DNA of 26,059 nt from an uncultured Prevotellaceae bacterium (GTDB lineage: Bacteria; Bacteroidota; Bacteroidia; Bacteroidales; Muribaculaceae), in NCBI GenBank assembly GCA_905210415.1, contig CAJLWM010000028.1, positions 1 to 26,059 of the forward strand. Direction: 5' to 3'. The notes beneath the pieces are model-generated. The model was not told the origin of the DNA and did no database searches. It saw nothing but the letters and a program-made list of their open reading frames with translations. Made by a program: the position numbers and the translations under genes. Below are positions 6,220 to 14,301 of this stretch, piece after piece. How positions within the stretch are numbered: the stretch's first letter is position 1; every line of letters starts with the position of its first letter.

Positions 6220-7263
6220 TTAATTTTTACCTTGCGGCAACCAATATATTTCTCCACCATTACATTTATCCATAAACAGCTTTAGGCACTTAGCATCATC
6301 AGTTCTTCCTTCAGCCATAAATGTATCAATCCAGCGTTGAAGCGAACGCACATACATTGTATACTGTTCGTACATTGATGCCTGATCGTCTTTACTTTCA
6401 AACACCACTTGCATTCCGCCACGGTTTGTGTCCCAGAAGTAAATTCTATAGTAATACGTGTCACCGTCGCGATTATGCACATACTTATCAACGATCTCAT
6501 CCTTGCCACATATCAGTTTAGACAAAAACCTTGCGCCTTGTTCATCAGTACGCACATAACTTATATCACTTCCCGTCCAAACGCCATAATACTTGCCAGG
6601 GAATGGCTTCAAGTCACCATCTACCTTATCTTTCGAGCCGAATGATATTGAGCAATCGCGATTAACTTTCACGCTCATATATCTTCCACCTACGCATTCT
6701 CGCATTCTATCCATCACAGGCTTCAGCGCCAAAGACTTAAATTCACTGCCACTATATATCGTTCCTTGCCATTCAACTTCCGGGATAACACGATTCGTTG
6801 TAATACTTACCGGTGACAAATTATATACATATTCACTTTCAAACTCAGCTTTTTGCTCTACCTCGTAGGTTAAATCCAATTTCATAGCGCCATCTTTTAT
6901 CAAGCCTTTTGCCACACCTCGGAGTTTTGCGCCAATAGTTGTTCCAAAATCACTTTCAAACTCCACATAGTCGGCGTGTGATATGGCATGCACCACAAAG
7001 TCTAATTGCACATCTGGCCACATCGTTAACTTCATATGCATATCGTTCTCTGTTTCTATTGGATTATGCACACCACTCATTTGTAATCTAACATTATCTT
7101 CCACTTTCGTGGCAAATCCGTTAACGAGCAATTGCACGTTGTCAGCACTATACTCACGCGGGATAGTCGCCAAATTTATCTTCTGAGGCTCTTTATTATC
7201 ATCACCACACGACGACACCACGAGCATCATCGCTAATAATAAAAAATTTAATACTTTTTTCAT
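6220..7263 (-). CDS. Surface or periplasmic lipoprotein of unknown function (DUF4925-like)
   Basis: A 347-residue lipoprotein. The signal peptide ends in the lipobox VVSSC with C19 as the acylated cysteine. The following GDDNKE has acidic residues typical of Bacteroidota lipoproteins exported to the cell surface. The body is beta-rich with repeated amphipathic strands (LLVNGFATKVEDNVRLQMSG, MHMKLTMWPDVQLDFVVHAI). A second half around GKYYGVWTGSDISYV ends in a helical tail (DTFMAEGRTDDAKCLKLF). The layout recalls Bacteroidales calycin-like/DUF4925 lipoproteins, but that link is weak. The gene is more AT-rich than its neighbours. It lies between the SusC/SusD operon terminator and the small secreted protein, and has a separate possible promoter at 7333-7366. 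Confidence 0.8.
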   Translation of the reverse strand: MKKVLNFLLLAMMLVVSSCGDDNKEPQKINLATIPREYSADNVQLLVNGFATKVEDNVRLQMSGVHNPIETENDMHMKLTMWPDVQLDFVVHAISHADYVEFESDFGTTIGAKLRGVAKGLIKDGAMKLDLTYEVEQKAEFESEYVYNLSPVSITTNRVIPEVEWQGTIYSGSEFKSLALKPVMDRMRECVGGRYMSVKVNRDCSISFGSKDKVDGDLKPFPGKYYGVWTGSDISYVRTDEQGARFLSKLICGKDEIVDKYVHNRDGDTYYYRIYFWDTNRGGMQVVFESKDDQASMYEQYTMYVRSLQRWIDTFMAEGRTDDAKCLKLFMDKCNGGEIYWLPQGKN

Positions 7264-7332
7264 GTTCTATTTTTTGGTTATTAAAAAATTTTGATCTTTT
7301 TCAGTTCTGTTTATGTACAACAACTACTTATG

Positions 7333-7366
7333 CAAAAATAGGAACTTTTATTCATTTGCATACAAA
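7333..7366 (-). promoter_or_regulatory. Possible promoter of the lipoprotein gene
   Basis: On the minus strand TATTTTTG (plus 7333-7340) fits the -7 consensus. A TTTG at plus 7363-7366 lies 22 bp upstream, slightly longer than usual. Confidence 0.45.
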
Positions 7367-7385
7367 CTTATGGTTAATTAACGTT

Positions 7386-7409
7386 AACCCGAATCGGGCA
7401 TTAGGGCGT
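7386..7409 (+). repeat. Copy of a short dispersed repeat
   Basis: AACCCGAATCGGGCATTAGG plus GCGT closely matches AACCCAAATCGGGCATTAGG at 25929-25948 and more loosely the sequence at 15776-15794. This copy is the only one of the three not next to a plus-strand stop codon. Confidence 0.7.
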
Positions 7410-7514
7410 GTAACAAAACGGCTCTGCCTCAGCGCACAAAATCTGTCTGATCTGCGTCATCTGCGTGAGATAGACCCACAATTCTACTATGCGATAATAT
7501 GCAATATTGGCATA

Positions 7515-7543
7515 CAAAAAAGGCTGCGCCTTGCGACGCAGCC
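7515..7543 (-). terminator. Rho-independent terminator of the susC-susD operon
   Basis: On the minus strand GGCTGCG (plus 7537-7543) pairs with CGCAGCC (plus 7522-7528), followed by seven T (plus 7515-7521). It lies about 35 bp after the susD stop. Confidence 0.88.
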
Positions 7544-7576
7544 TCGATATAGAATTTGTATCTTTATCCTAAAAGA

Positions 7577-9460
7577 TTACTTGGCTGGAGTACCCCATTG
7601 TGGAGCACCAAGGTCTTGCCATACACGCTCGGTGTTGAGCGCCGAACCACTAAGGTTGAATGCAGCACCTGAGTGACCAGAACCGATTGTGTTGAAACCT
7701 TGAGCCTTATAAGCTTCTTCCTTAAGGTCTCTCATCTTGTCGGTTGGAGAAAGTGCACCGATTTCGAAGCGACGAGGAATAGCTTCAAGAACAATGTTGT
7801 TAAACTTAACGAATGGAAGCAAGTTAGAACCAATCTTAGGATAACCCGAACGACGAGCAGTAACGAATTGATCGTCTGGCATCAAAGAGAAGTGGATAAG
7901 CTCTTGCAAGTAGATTTTTTCGAGTTGATTACCAGCCGACAACTTAACGTTGTTTGTAGCCATCATCTTGTCGATTTCACCTGGTTGAAGGTCAATCACC
8001 TTTTCGTTTTCGTCATAACCATAAGTTGTGCCGTAGTAAGGAATCTTGTTGTCGCGAGCCAACTTGTCGTAAGTTTGCACAGAGAAGCGAACACCACGGT
8101 TGTAGTAGTATTCTACGTCTTGTGGAAGGTTTGCACCCAAAGCCTTAAATTCAGCAAGATAAAGGTTCACTTCAGCAGCAGTCATATACATGTTGTACAA
8201 TGGGTTAGGATCGGTGTCTTGAATAACCTTCTTGCCCAATGTCGGTACTGTAAATGTGCAGCGTCCACGACGTATTTCTTCGCTATAAGTAGAGAATGGA
8301 TAGTAAGTCTTAGTAGCCTCATCCACGGTAAGGTTGTAGTCAGTACCATAGTTGAAGTACTTAGCATAAGCCTTATTAATGTTACCATTAAGAACTACAG
8401 GAAGACCTTGGTAACGTACCCATGGTTCGCCGAGGCCACCCCATGCCTTGAAGTTGCCCTGCTCGTCACGGATTACAACATCCTTGATGCAATCTGGCAA
8501 CTTGTCGAATGTACCAGCATCGATAAAGCCTTGAATAACCTTAGAGTTCAAGTTGTTCTTGTCGTAGATGAAGCGGATACGTGGGTCGAGAGAGCCAATC
8601 AAGAAGTCTGCAACATTTTTGCTAAGACCTGGAGAGGCGAGACCGTTACCGGTGCCATACACAGCGTCGTTGTCGCCACTATTAGCCTTAGTAGCCTTGC
8701 AGAAGTAGAAGTCATCGCCCATATCATCGATATAGCCAGCCGATGATCCAGCTACTGCCTGAGCAATAGAGAATGCTTGAGCCTTGTCTTGAACGAGAAG
8801 ACGAACGGCAATCTTAAGCTTCAAAGAGTTGGCAAGTTTAGCCCACTTAGCCCAATCGCCAGCGTAAACCACGTCTTGACCAGGGTTGTTTTCAATATCG
8901 CTGCGTTGGAAGATAGCAATTGATTCATCCAATTCCTTCAACCAAGTAGCATAAAGGTCTGGCATCAAATCATACTTCGGAGTAAGAATACCATCAAACT
9001 TATAACGGCAAGCCTCAGTGTAAGGAAGCGCGCCATAAACATCGCTGTCGAAGATGCCGAGGTAAACAGAAAGCACTGTACATACAGCCTCGTAGCCACG
9101 CATCTTTTCTTCACCGCTATTGTCGATATAGTTGCGGATTTCGTTGCGGTAACGAAGAGTAGCCACGTATTGGCTACCTTGGTCGCCGCACTCAGCCATT
9201 TCAGTAAATGAATCTGTAAAACTGCCTGTTGGGCAAGCCATTTGGCTCCAACGTGTCATATAATTCACGTTATAGAACCAAAGCAAATATGGATTTGGAT
9301 TAAATTTAATCACAGCTTGAGCCATCAAGCCCTTAGGGTCAACTTTAGTGACATCCGATGGCTTTTGGTTCAAATCTTTATAGTCGTCAGCACAACTGGT
9401 AGTAGACACGGTCAACACCGAAGCCATTGCTGCCGCTAATAGTATTTTGTTGAATTTCAT
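7577..9460 (-). CDS. SusD/RagB-family nutrient-binding outer-membrane lipoprotein
   Basis: A 627-residue protein with a lipoprotein signal (lipobox TTSC, C23) followed by ADD, the acidic export signal of surface lipoproteins. The start of the mature protein (DDYKDLNQKPSDVTKVDP) and the helical TPR-like body are typical of the SusD-like group often found with long SusC proteins: GYEAVCTVLSVYLGIFDSDV, WAKWAKLANSLKLKIAVRLL, YNMYMTAAEVNLYLAEF, IYLQELIHFSLMPDDQFVTA. SusD caps the SusC barrel as a lid and captures glycans or peptides at the cell surface. The gene starts 34 bp after susC and ends before a strong terminator, so the two form an operon. Substrate cannot be read from sequence. The nearby fucosidase suggests host glycans, by inference only. 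Confidence 0.95.
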   Translation of the reverse strand: MKFNKILLAAAMASVLTVSTTSCADDYKDLNQKPSDVTKVDPKGLMAQAVIKFNPNPYLLWFYNVNYMTRWSQMACPTGSFTDSFTEMAECGDQGSQYVATLRYRNEIRNYIDNSGEEKMRGYEAVCTVLSVYLGIFDSDVYGALPYTEACRYKFDGILTPKYDLMPDLYATWLKELDESIAIFQRSDIENNPGQDVVYAGDWAKWAKLANSLKLKIAVRLLVQDKAQAFSIAQAVAGSSAGYIDDMGDDFYFCKATKANSGDNDAVYGTGNGLASPGLSKNVADFLIGSLDPRIRFIYDKNNLNSKVIQGFIDAGTFDKLPDCIKDVVIRDEQGNFKAWGGLGEPWVRYQGLPVVLNGNINKAYAKYFNYGTDYNLTVDEATKTYYPFSTYSEEIRRGRCTFTVPTLGKKVIQDTDPNPLYNMYMTAAEVNLYLAEFKALGANLPQDVEYYYNRGVRFSVQTYDKLARDNKIPYYGTTYGYDENEKVIDLQPGEIDKMMATNNVKLSAGNQLEKIYLQELIHFSLMPDDQFVTARRSGYPKIGSNLLPFVKFNNIVLEAIPRRFEIGALSPTDKMRDLKEEAYKAQGFNTIGSGHSGAAFNLSGSALNTERVWQDLGAPQWGTPAK

Positions 9461-9494
9461 ATTCTTATAATAATTAAATTCCGTTAAAACTATA

Positions 9495-12400
9495 TTAGAA
9501 TGAAGCGTTGATAGTGAAAGTGAAGTTTGTTGTCACGCCTGTGAACTGACGAACACGGAATTCGGCAGCAGTAGTACCAGACACAGCTTCAGGATTTTCC
9601 TTGTTAGGCATTGAGTTCAACAAATAACCCAAGTTGTGAGCAGAAGCAGTGATGCTCAAGCCCTTAGCATGAAGTTTGCTTGCGATATTGTTGTCGAAGC
9701 GATATGACAATGAAAGGTCGCGGAATGCGATGTAGTTCAAAGTCTTAAACCATGTGTCGTTAACCACAGCTTGACCCCATGAGTTGTTGAAGTATGTCCA
9801 TGTAGCAGAGTGCAATGGTTCGATCTTAGCCTTATCCACAAGTTCTTGGAATGACTCACCGTTAGGAGATACGCTACCAGCGCCTACAATATATTTGCTT
9901 CCATCTGGTTGAGTGATTTTTGTACCCGACAATATGATGGCATCAGGAATTACACCGTCGTCGTATGTTACACCGTCGTATGCAGATGTCCAAGTAAGAC
10001 CACCATGAGCAGCATCACGACCTGCCAATGAAGACTTCAAGTAGCCATAAGCATTACCATAGTGAGAACCATAAGAAGCCACCTTACCACCGAAGCGCAT
10101 ATCGAAACTTGCGCTAAGAGTGAAGTTCTTGTAGCGGAACGAAGTATTTACAGAACCCAAGAACTTAGGAAGGATTGAGCCAACTTCTTCAATTCTACCA
10201 GAACGCATAGTCTGAGCAGCTCTTTGGCCATCTCTCCATTGCAAAATATTCTTGCCTGAGCCAGAGCCTTCGATGATAGCACCATTTTCATCATACTTAT
10301 AGTCCTTAGCAGGATTTGAGTCAGTAAGAATCAAACCATAAGCGCTACCAACCTTAGCTACCGAACCCACACGATAGTTACCATAAGCAGGTTCACCATT
10401 CAATTTGATATAATCAGCTACGAGATCAGAGAGTTCAACAATCTTAGAGTTGTTCTTTGTGTAAGTGAAGTTCAAATCCCAAGTGAAGTCCTTAGTTTCG
10501 ATAGGAGTAGTGTTCAAAGCCAATTCCACACCAGAGTTTTGGATGTTACCAGCGTTGATAAGAGCCTTGCTGTAGCCCGATTCGTAAGGAATCTCAACAT
10601 CCATGATTTGGTTCTTGGTGTTTTCCTTATAGAATGTGAAGTCAAGACCAAGACGGTTGCCCAAGAAACGCCAGTCAAGACCAATTTCCCATGAAGTCTT
10701 GCGCTCTGGCTTCAAGTTTTGTGCATACGACTTATCAGCCAATGAGAGTGAATAGTAGCTTTGATTGCCGTTGTTGTAAGAGCTAAGAGAGTATGCTGAG
10801 TTTACGTAATAAGCATCGCAGTCGTTACCAACTTGTGCTATAGATCCGCGCACCTTAGCAAATGAGATCCAAGAAGGCAATTTGCCACGGAATGTTTCGT
10901 GAATCAACCAAGAAGCGTTGATTGATGGATAGAAGTATGAATAGTTGCCATGACCATCGGCATAAACGAGGGCTGATGCCCAGTCGTTACGGCCAGTAAC
11001 GTCAACATAGATTTGGTCGCGCCAGCTGAAGCCAAATTGAGCAGCTACTGATTGTACAGTCTTTGTGCCACCAATGGTTTGCTCTGTCTTATAGCCATTC
11101 GAACCATTGCCCAAGAAATATTGGTTTGGAACGATAAAGTCTCCTTCTGTCTTTGAGCTGAGACCCATGCTATAGTCGTGATAGAGTTCATAGCGCAAGA
11201 AGCCGTTGATGTGCCAATCTTCGCTTAATTGCTTATCAAACATAAAGTTGGTATTGGCATTGATTTGTTCCTTTTGGCTGAAGCCAATGCTATAGAAACC
11301 ACCCTTGTTTTGATAACCCGAACCCGGTTCCTTGCTTTCGCTGCGCACGTAGTAGTAGTTGTAACTACCTTCAGTGACCCACTTCAACCATGGAGTGAGT
11401 TGTGCAGTAAGCTTCAAGTCAGGACGAACAACTGTTTCCTTTTGATAGTAATTGTTTTCCCAAATTGACCACCATACACCACGACCAGGGATATAAGCAT
11501 ACTTGTCGCCATAAGTAGCACTTGCCAAACCGCCGTGTTCACCCTTATACTTATCGCGGAAGTACTTAGAGTTGTATGTACGGTCCCAACTACCACCAAT
11601 AAACATTTCACCAATGTTCATCTGTGCATTCTTTGGCATTGACTTAGCAAATGTCATGCTTGCCTCAAGTTCCACAGCATTAGAGATCTTGTGAGATGCC
11701 TTAGCCAAGAGAGAGAAACGGTCGAAGCTATTGTTTGGCAAAGTACCGTTGGCATACTTATACGACAATGATGTGTAGAATGTGGTCTTGTCGTTGCCAC
11801 CGCTGATTGCTACGTTGGTATTGCTGTTGAATCCAGTGTTGTAAGCATCCTTAAAGTTGTTCTTATAAGCCTTAGGAGTAATCAATGAGCCATCCCACCA
11901 TTCAAGTTGGCCATAGTTTTCTTGAAGGCTCTTGAATGAAGGACCAAAAGAAGAACCGTCACCACCATATTGAGCAAGAACCTTATATGATGGAATACCA
12001 TCACTATTTGTCCAATACACTTCTCTGTAATCAAATGGGTTGTCACCATTAAGCCATCCTGGAATAAAGCTTTCAGCATATTCGTTTTGGAATTGTGGTT
12101 GACCAGTCATGACATCAAAACCGAATGTCTGAGACACATTGATACCCAAGCCCTTTGAGCCCTTACCACTCTTTGTGGTGATCACTACGGCACCATTCAG
12201 ACCGCGAGAACCATAAAGTGCAGTTGCAGCAGCACCCTTAAGTACTGATACTGTCTCGAAGTCGTCAGGGTTAAGGTTCTTAAGTTCGTTACCATAGTTA
12301 GAGTTACCGCTTGCCCAGTCAGCATCGTTTTCCACGATACCGTTGTCGAGAATGATACCGTCAACTACGTAGATAGGTTGGTTGTTCTTACCAAGGGTAG

Positions 12401-12950
12401 AGGCTCCACGAATCAAAATCTTTGAAGCACCAAACATACCACCGTCGGAAGAACTGATATCAACACCGGCTACCTTACCTTGAAGGGCTTGCACTGGGTT
12501 GATGAGGTTGGCATTGAGGTCGTCGCCCTTCAATTCGGTAACTGCATAACCGAGGGCCTTAGATGAGCGCTTGATACCAAGAGCGGTCACCACCACTTCG
12601 TCAAGCACATTGTCGCCAGGTTGCAACAAAATGTCAAGATTTCCACCGTTCCACACAATTTCTTGTGTCTTGTAACCAACGTATGAAACTTGAATTGTAG
12701 AACCTGGAGTAACGCCAGAAATTGTAAACGCACCGTCGAGGTCGGTAGAAGCACCCTTTGTTGTGCCCTTAACCATGACAGAAGCACCGATGATAACATC
12801 CTCGGCGTCTCTTACAACTCCTGATAAAACACCATTCGACTGATTAGCGCTCTGTGGAGCAGGCGCTGCCTTATCTGCTGCGATTGCCATGACAGGTGTT
12901 GCCATTGCTATTGCCAGCAAAGCAGGAAATAGTTTGAACTGTTTGACCAT
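9495..12950 (-). CDS. SusC/RagA-family TonB-dependent outer-membrane transporter
   Basis: An 1151-residue protein. Order of parts: signal peptide ~1-24; carboxypeptidase-regulatory-like beta domain ~40-110 (GVLSGVVRDAEDVIIGASVM, VSYVGYKTQEI); TonB box DEVVVTALG at 117-125; plug domain ~130-270 (ALQGKVAGVDIS, ILIRGASTL, PIYVVDGIILDNG, VLKGAAATALYGSRG); then a long 22-strand-type barrel ending in aromatic ...TNFTFTINASF. This is the full SusC layout and length. It imports the SusD-captured ligand using TonB-ExbBD energy. There is no N-terminal sigma-interacting extension, and no adjacent ECF sigma/anti-sigma, hybrid two-component or SusR-like regulator is visible. Transcription probably starts near 13136 from the 13143-13173 promoter, leaving a ~185-nt leader. 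Confidence 0.97.
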   Translation of the reverse strand: MVKQFKLFPALLAIAMATPVMAIAADKAAPAPQSANQSNGVLSGVVRDAEDVIIGASVMVKGTTKGASTDLDGAFTISGVTPGSTIQVSYVGYKTQEIVWNGGNLDILLQPGDNVLDEVVVTALGIKRSSKALGYAVTELKGDDLNANLINPVQALQGKVAGVDISSSDGGMFGASKILIRGASTLGKNNQPIYVVDGIILDNGIVENDADWASGNSNYGNELKNLNPDDFETVSVLKGAAATALYGSRGLNGAVVITTKSGKGSKGLGINVSQTFGFDVMTGQPQFQNEYAESFIPGWLNGDNPFDYREVYWTNSDGIPSYKVLAQYGGDGSSFGPSFKSLQENYGQLEWWDGSLITPKAYKNNFKDAYNTGFNSNTNVAISGGNDKTTFYTSLSYKYANGTLPNNSFDRFSLLAKASHKISNAVELEASMTFAKSMPKNAQMNIGEMFIGGSWDRTYNSKYFRDKYKGEHGGLASATYGDKYAYIPGRGVWWSIWENNYYQKETVVRPDLKLTAQLTPWLKWVTEGSYNYYYVRSESKEPGSGYQNKGGFYSIGFSQKEQINANTNFMFDKQLSEDWHINGFLRYELYHDYSMGLSSKTEGDFIVPNQYFLGNGSNGYKTEQTIGGTKTVQSVAAQFGFSWRDQIYVDVTGRNDWASALVYADGHGNYSYFYPSINASWLIHETFRGKLPSWISFAKVRGSIAQVGNDCDAYYVNSAYSLSSYNNGNQSYYSLSLADKSYAQNLKPERKTSWEIGLDWRFLGNRLGLDFTFYKENTKNQIMDVEIPYESGYSKALINAGNIQNSGVELALNTTPIETKDFTWDLNFTYTKNNSKIVELSDLVADYIKLNGEPAYGNYRVGSVAKVGSAYGLILTDSNPAKDYKYDENGAIIEGSGSGKNILQWRDGQRAAQTMRSGRIEEVGSILPKFLGSVNTSFRYKNFTLSASFDMRFGGKVASYGSHYGNAYGYLKSSLAGRDAAHGGLTWTSAYDGVTYDDGVIPDAIILSGTKITQPDGSKYIVGAGSVSPNGESFQELVDKAKIEPLHSATWTYFNNSWGQAVVNDTWFKTLNYIAFRDLSLSYRFDNNIASKLHAKGLSITASAHNLGYLLNSMPNKENPEAVSGTTAAEFRVRQFTGVTTNFTFTINASF

Positions 12951-13142
12951 AGAATTTTACTTAAATTATAAATAGTTAGTTGTTATTTCGGTTATATTAT
13001 TTATTAATAATGTCTTATGTTTATGAATTATTCTTAAATGTTTTGTTTCCAAAACCTTTTTAAAGTCAAAAATAGATGACAAAGGCTTGTTTTAAATACT
13101 TCTCATTGCTACTCTTGGCATAATCAGATTTGGTTATGTGTG

Positions 13143-13173
13143 CAAAATTAAGAATTATTTGCAAATCCACAAA
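13143..13173 (-). promoter_or_regulatory. Probable promoter of the susC-susD operon
   Basis: On the minus strand TTTG (plus 13170-13173), a 19-bp spacer and TAATTTTG (plus 13143-13150) fit the Bacteroidota consensus exactly. It implies a 5' leader of about 185 nt. Confidence 0.65.
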
Positions 13174-13415
13174 CTTATTAGCACGAAATCGGCGTTTTTA
13201 ACATAGCCTCAACAGAATTAATACAATTGTTAAAATAGCCTATTTTTACAATATCACGGCGCATAAATTACTCTTATCAAGCCATTATCAAGCGATTAGT
13301 GCACGCCAATAGTTATGGTAACACATACAATATCACCGTATTTCAATATTAATTTATTAAATCTGAGAAATTACAAATTTACTCGGCACTAAACGGGTGT
13401 ACCACACACTCTTAT

Positions 13416-13446
13416 TTTGCCATATAAGCGTTTTATGTTACCTTTG
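13416..13446 (+). promoter_or_regulatory. Promoter of pnuC, which fixes the gene start
   Basis: TTTG (13416-13419), a 19-bp spacer and TACCTTTG (13439-13446) give a perfect match. It overlaps the upstream in-frame ATG at 13417, so transcription starts after that codon. The true start must be downstream, at 13477. Confidence 0.85.
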
Positions 13447-13476
13447 CCCCACAAATCAAACTCACAGACATCTCAA

Positions 13477-14274
13477 ATGAGCAATAACGAAAACAATTAC
13501 CTCTACACCGTGCGACAATCGTTGCGCGGACTCAACACTTTTGAATGGATCTTACTCGGCGCAATCCTCACACTCACCATTGTGGGTTTTGCCATGAAAA
13601 TAGCCACCACAGGCTCTATCTCACTCAACGTTGCCATATCGGCGATTGCCGCCATTCTGGGCGTGTTCTGCGTGGTGCTCGGCGCTAAAGGCGCCATGGC
13701 CAACTGGATATTCGGCACCGTGGAGGCGTTTCTGCACATCTACATCTGCTTCTGCACACACATCTACGGCGACATGCTGCAGCGATTGGTCTATAACCTG
13801 CCTATGCAATTCATCGGCTGGAAAAAGTGGAGCAAGCGCGTGCGCAACGACGGCTCTACCACCATACACACCCGCTACATGACCTGGGGCCAACGCATCA
13901 TCACCGTGGCCACGGTGGCTATCTGCACCTTCGCATTGGGCGAATTCCTCACCCACTTCGGCCCATGGTTTATCGACACGCTCAAGAGCATATTCCCCGA
14001 CATCGAGTTTAAGACCCTCAAGACCAGCTACGATATGCCTATGCAGATGTGGCTCGACTCGTTCACCACAGTGATGTCTATCATCACAATGTATGTGTCG
14101 GTGAAGGCTTATGTGGAGCAATGGTATATGTGGCTGTTTATCAACGTTGCCTACATCGTCATGTGGCTCATGAGCGACTCTGAATTCTCATTTATGACCG
14201 TGGCTAAATATAGCGTTTACTTCGTCAATTCGTTCTACGGCATATATATGTGGAACAAATTGTCGAAAAACTAA
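13477..14274 (+). CDS. pnuC: PnuC-family vitamin transporter (probably nicotinamide riboside)
   Basis: A 265-residue inner-membrane protein with about seven hydrophobic segments. PnuC landmarks are visible: GTVEAFLHIYICFCTHIYGD, LVYNLPMQFIGWKKW with the substrate-site W-x-x-W-like arrangement, and a C-terminal VKAYVEQWYMWLFINVAYIV segment. Family members take up nicotinamide riboside by facilitated diffusion; Bacteroidota relatives called PnuT carry thiamine. The ~25-nt leader is too short for a TPP riboswitch and no thiamine pyrophosphokinase is adjacent, so nicotinamide riboside is the better guess. A hydrophilic loop (SKRVRNDGSTTIHTRYMTWG) sits between mid-protein segments. The upstream ATG at 13417 is rejected because it lies inside the promoter. 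The GT-kinase gene follows after 27 bp, probably in the same transcript. Confidence 0.88.
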   Translation: MSNNENNYLYTVRQSLRGLNTFEWILLGAILTLTIVGFAMKIATTGSISLNVAISAIAAILGVFCVVLGAKGAMANWIFGTVEAFLHIYICFCTHIYGDMLQRLVYNLPMQFIGWKKWSKRVRNDGSTTIHTRYMTWGQRIITVATVAICTFALGEFLTHFGPWFIDTLKSIFPDIEFKTLKTSYDMPMQMWLDSFTTVMSIITMYVSVKAYVEQWYMWLFINVAYIVMWLMSDSEFSFMTVAKYSVYFVNSFYGIYMWNKLSKN

Positions 14275-14301
14275 TCTCTCACACCGCACCCAAAAACAGA
14301 T

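Larger units (their letters stand above)
7264..7576. other. 313-bp intergenic region between susD and the lipoprotein gene
   Basis: It holds a leader with AATAACCAAAAAA next to the lipoprotein start (7270-7282), a weak promoter (7333-7366), a copy of the AACCCGAATCGGGCATTAGG repeat (7386-7405) and the susCD terminator (7515-7543). No credible gene was seen. Confidence 0.7.
12951..13476. other. Divergent intergenic region between susC and pnuC
   Basis: An AT-rich 526-bp stretch. It carries the susC leader (12951-13135), the susC promoter (13143-13173) and the pnuC promoter (13416-13446). A weaker alternative -7 box for susC, TATTTTTG on the minus strand (plus 13067-13074), has a poor -33. No coding signal was found; the part between the promoters shows nothing I can identify. 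Confidence 0.6.

Noticed and set aside
7673..8746. A 357-codon plus-strand frame antisense to susD
   Set aside because: It lies fully within the susD coding sequence, lacks a recognisable domain and its start shows no promoter. It is a codon-bias shadow.
13417..13476. Longer start for PnuC
   Set aside because: The upstream ATG overlaps the -33 box of a perfect promoter; the start at 13477 gives a normal protein.
13447..13476. TPP or other riboswitch before pnuC
   Set aside because: The leader is only about 25 nt, too short for a riboswitch, so thiamine control is unlikely.
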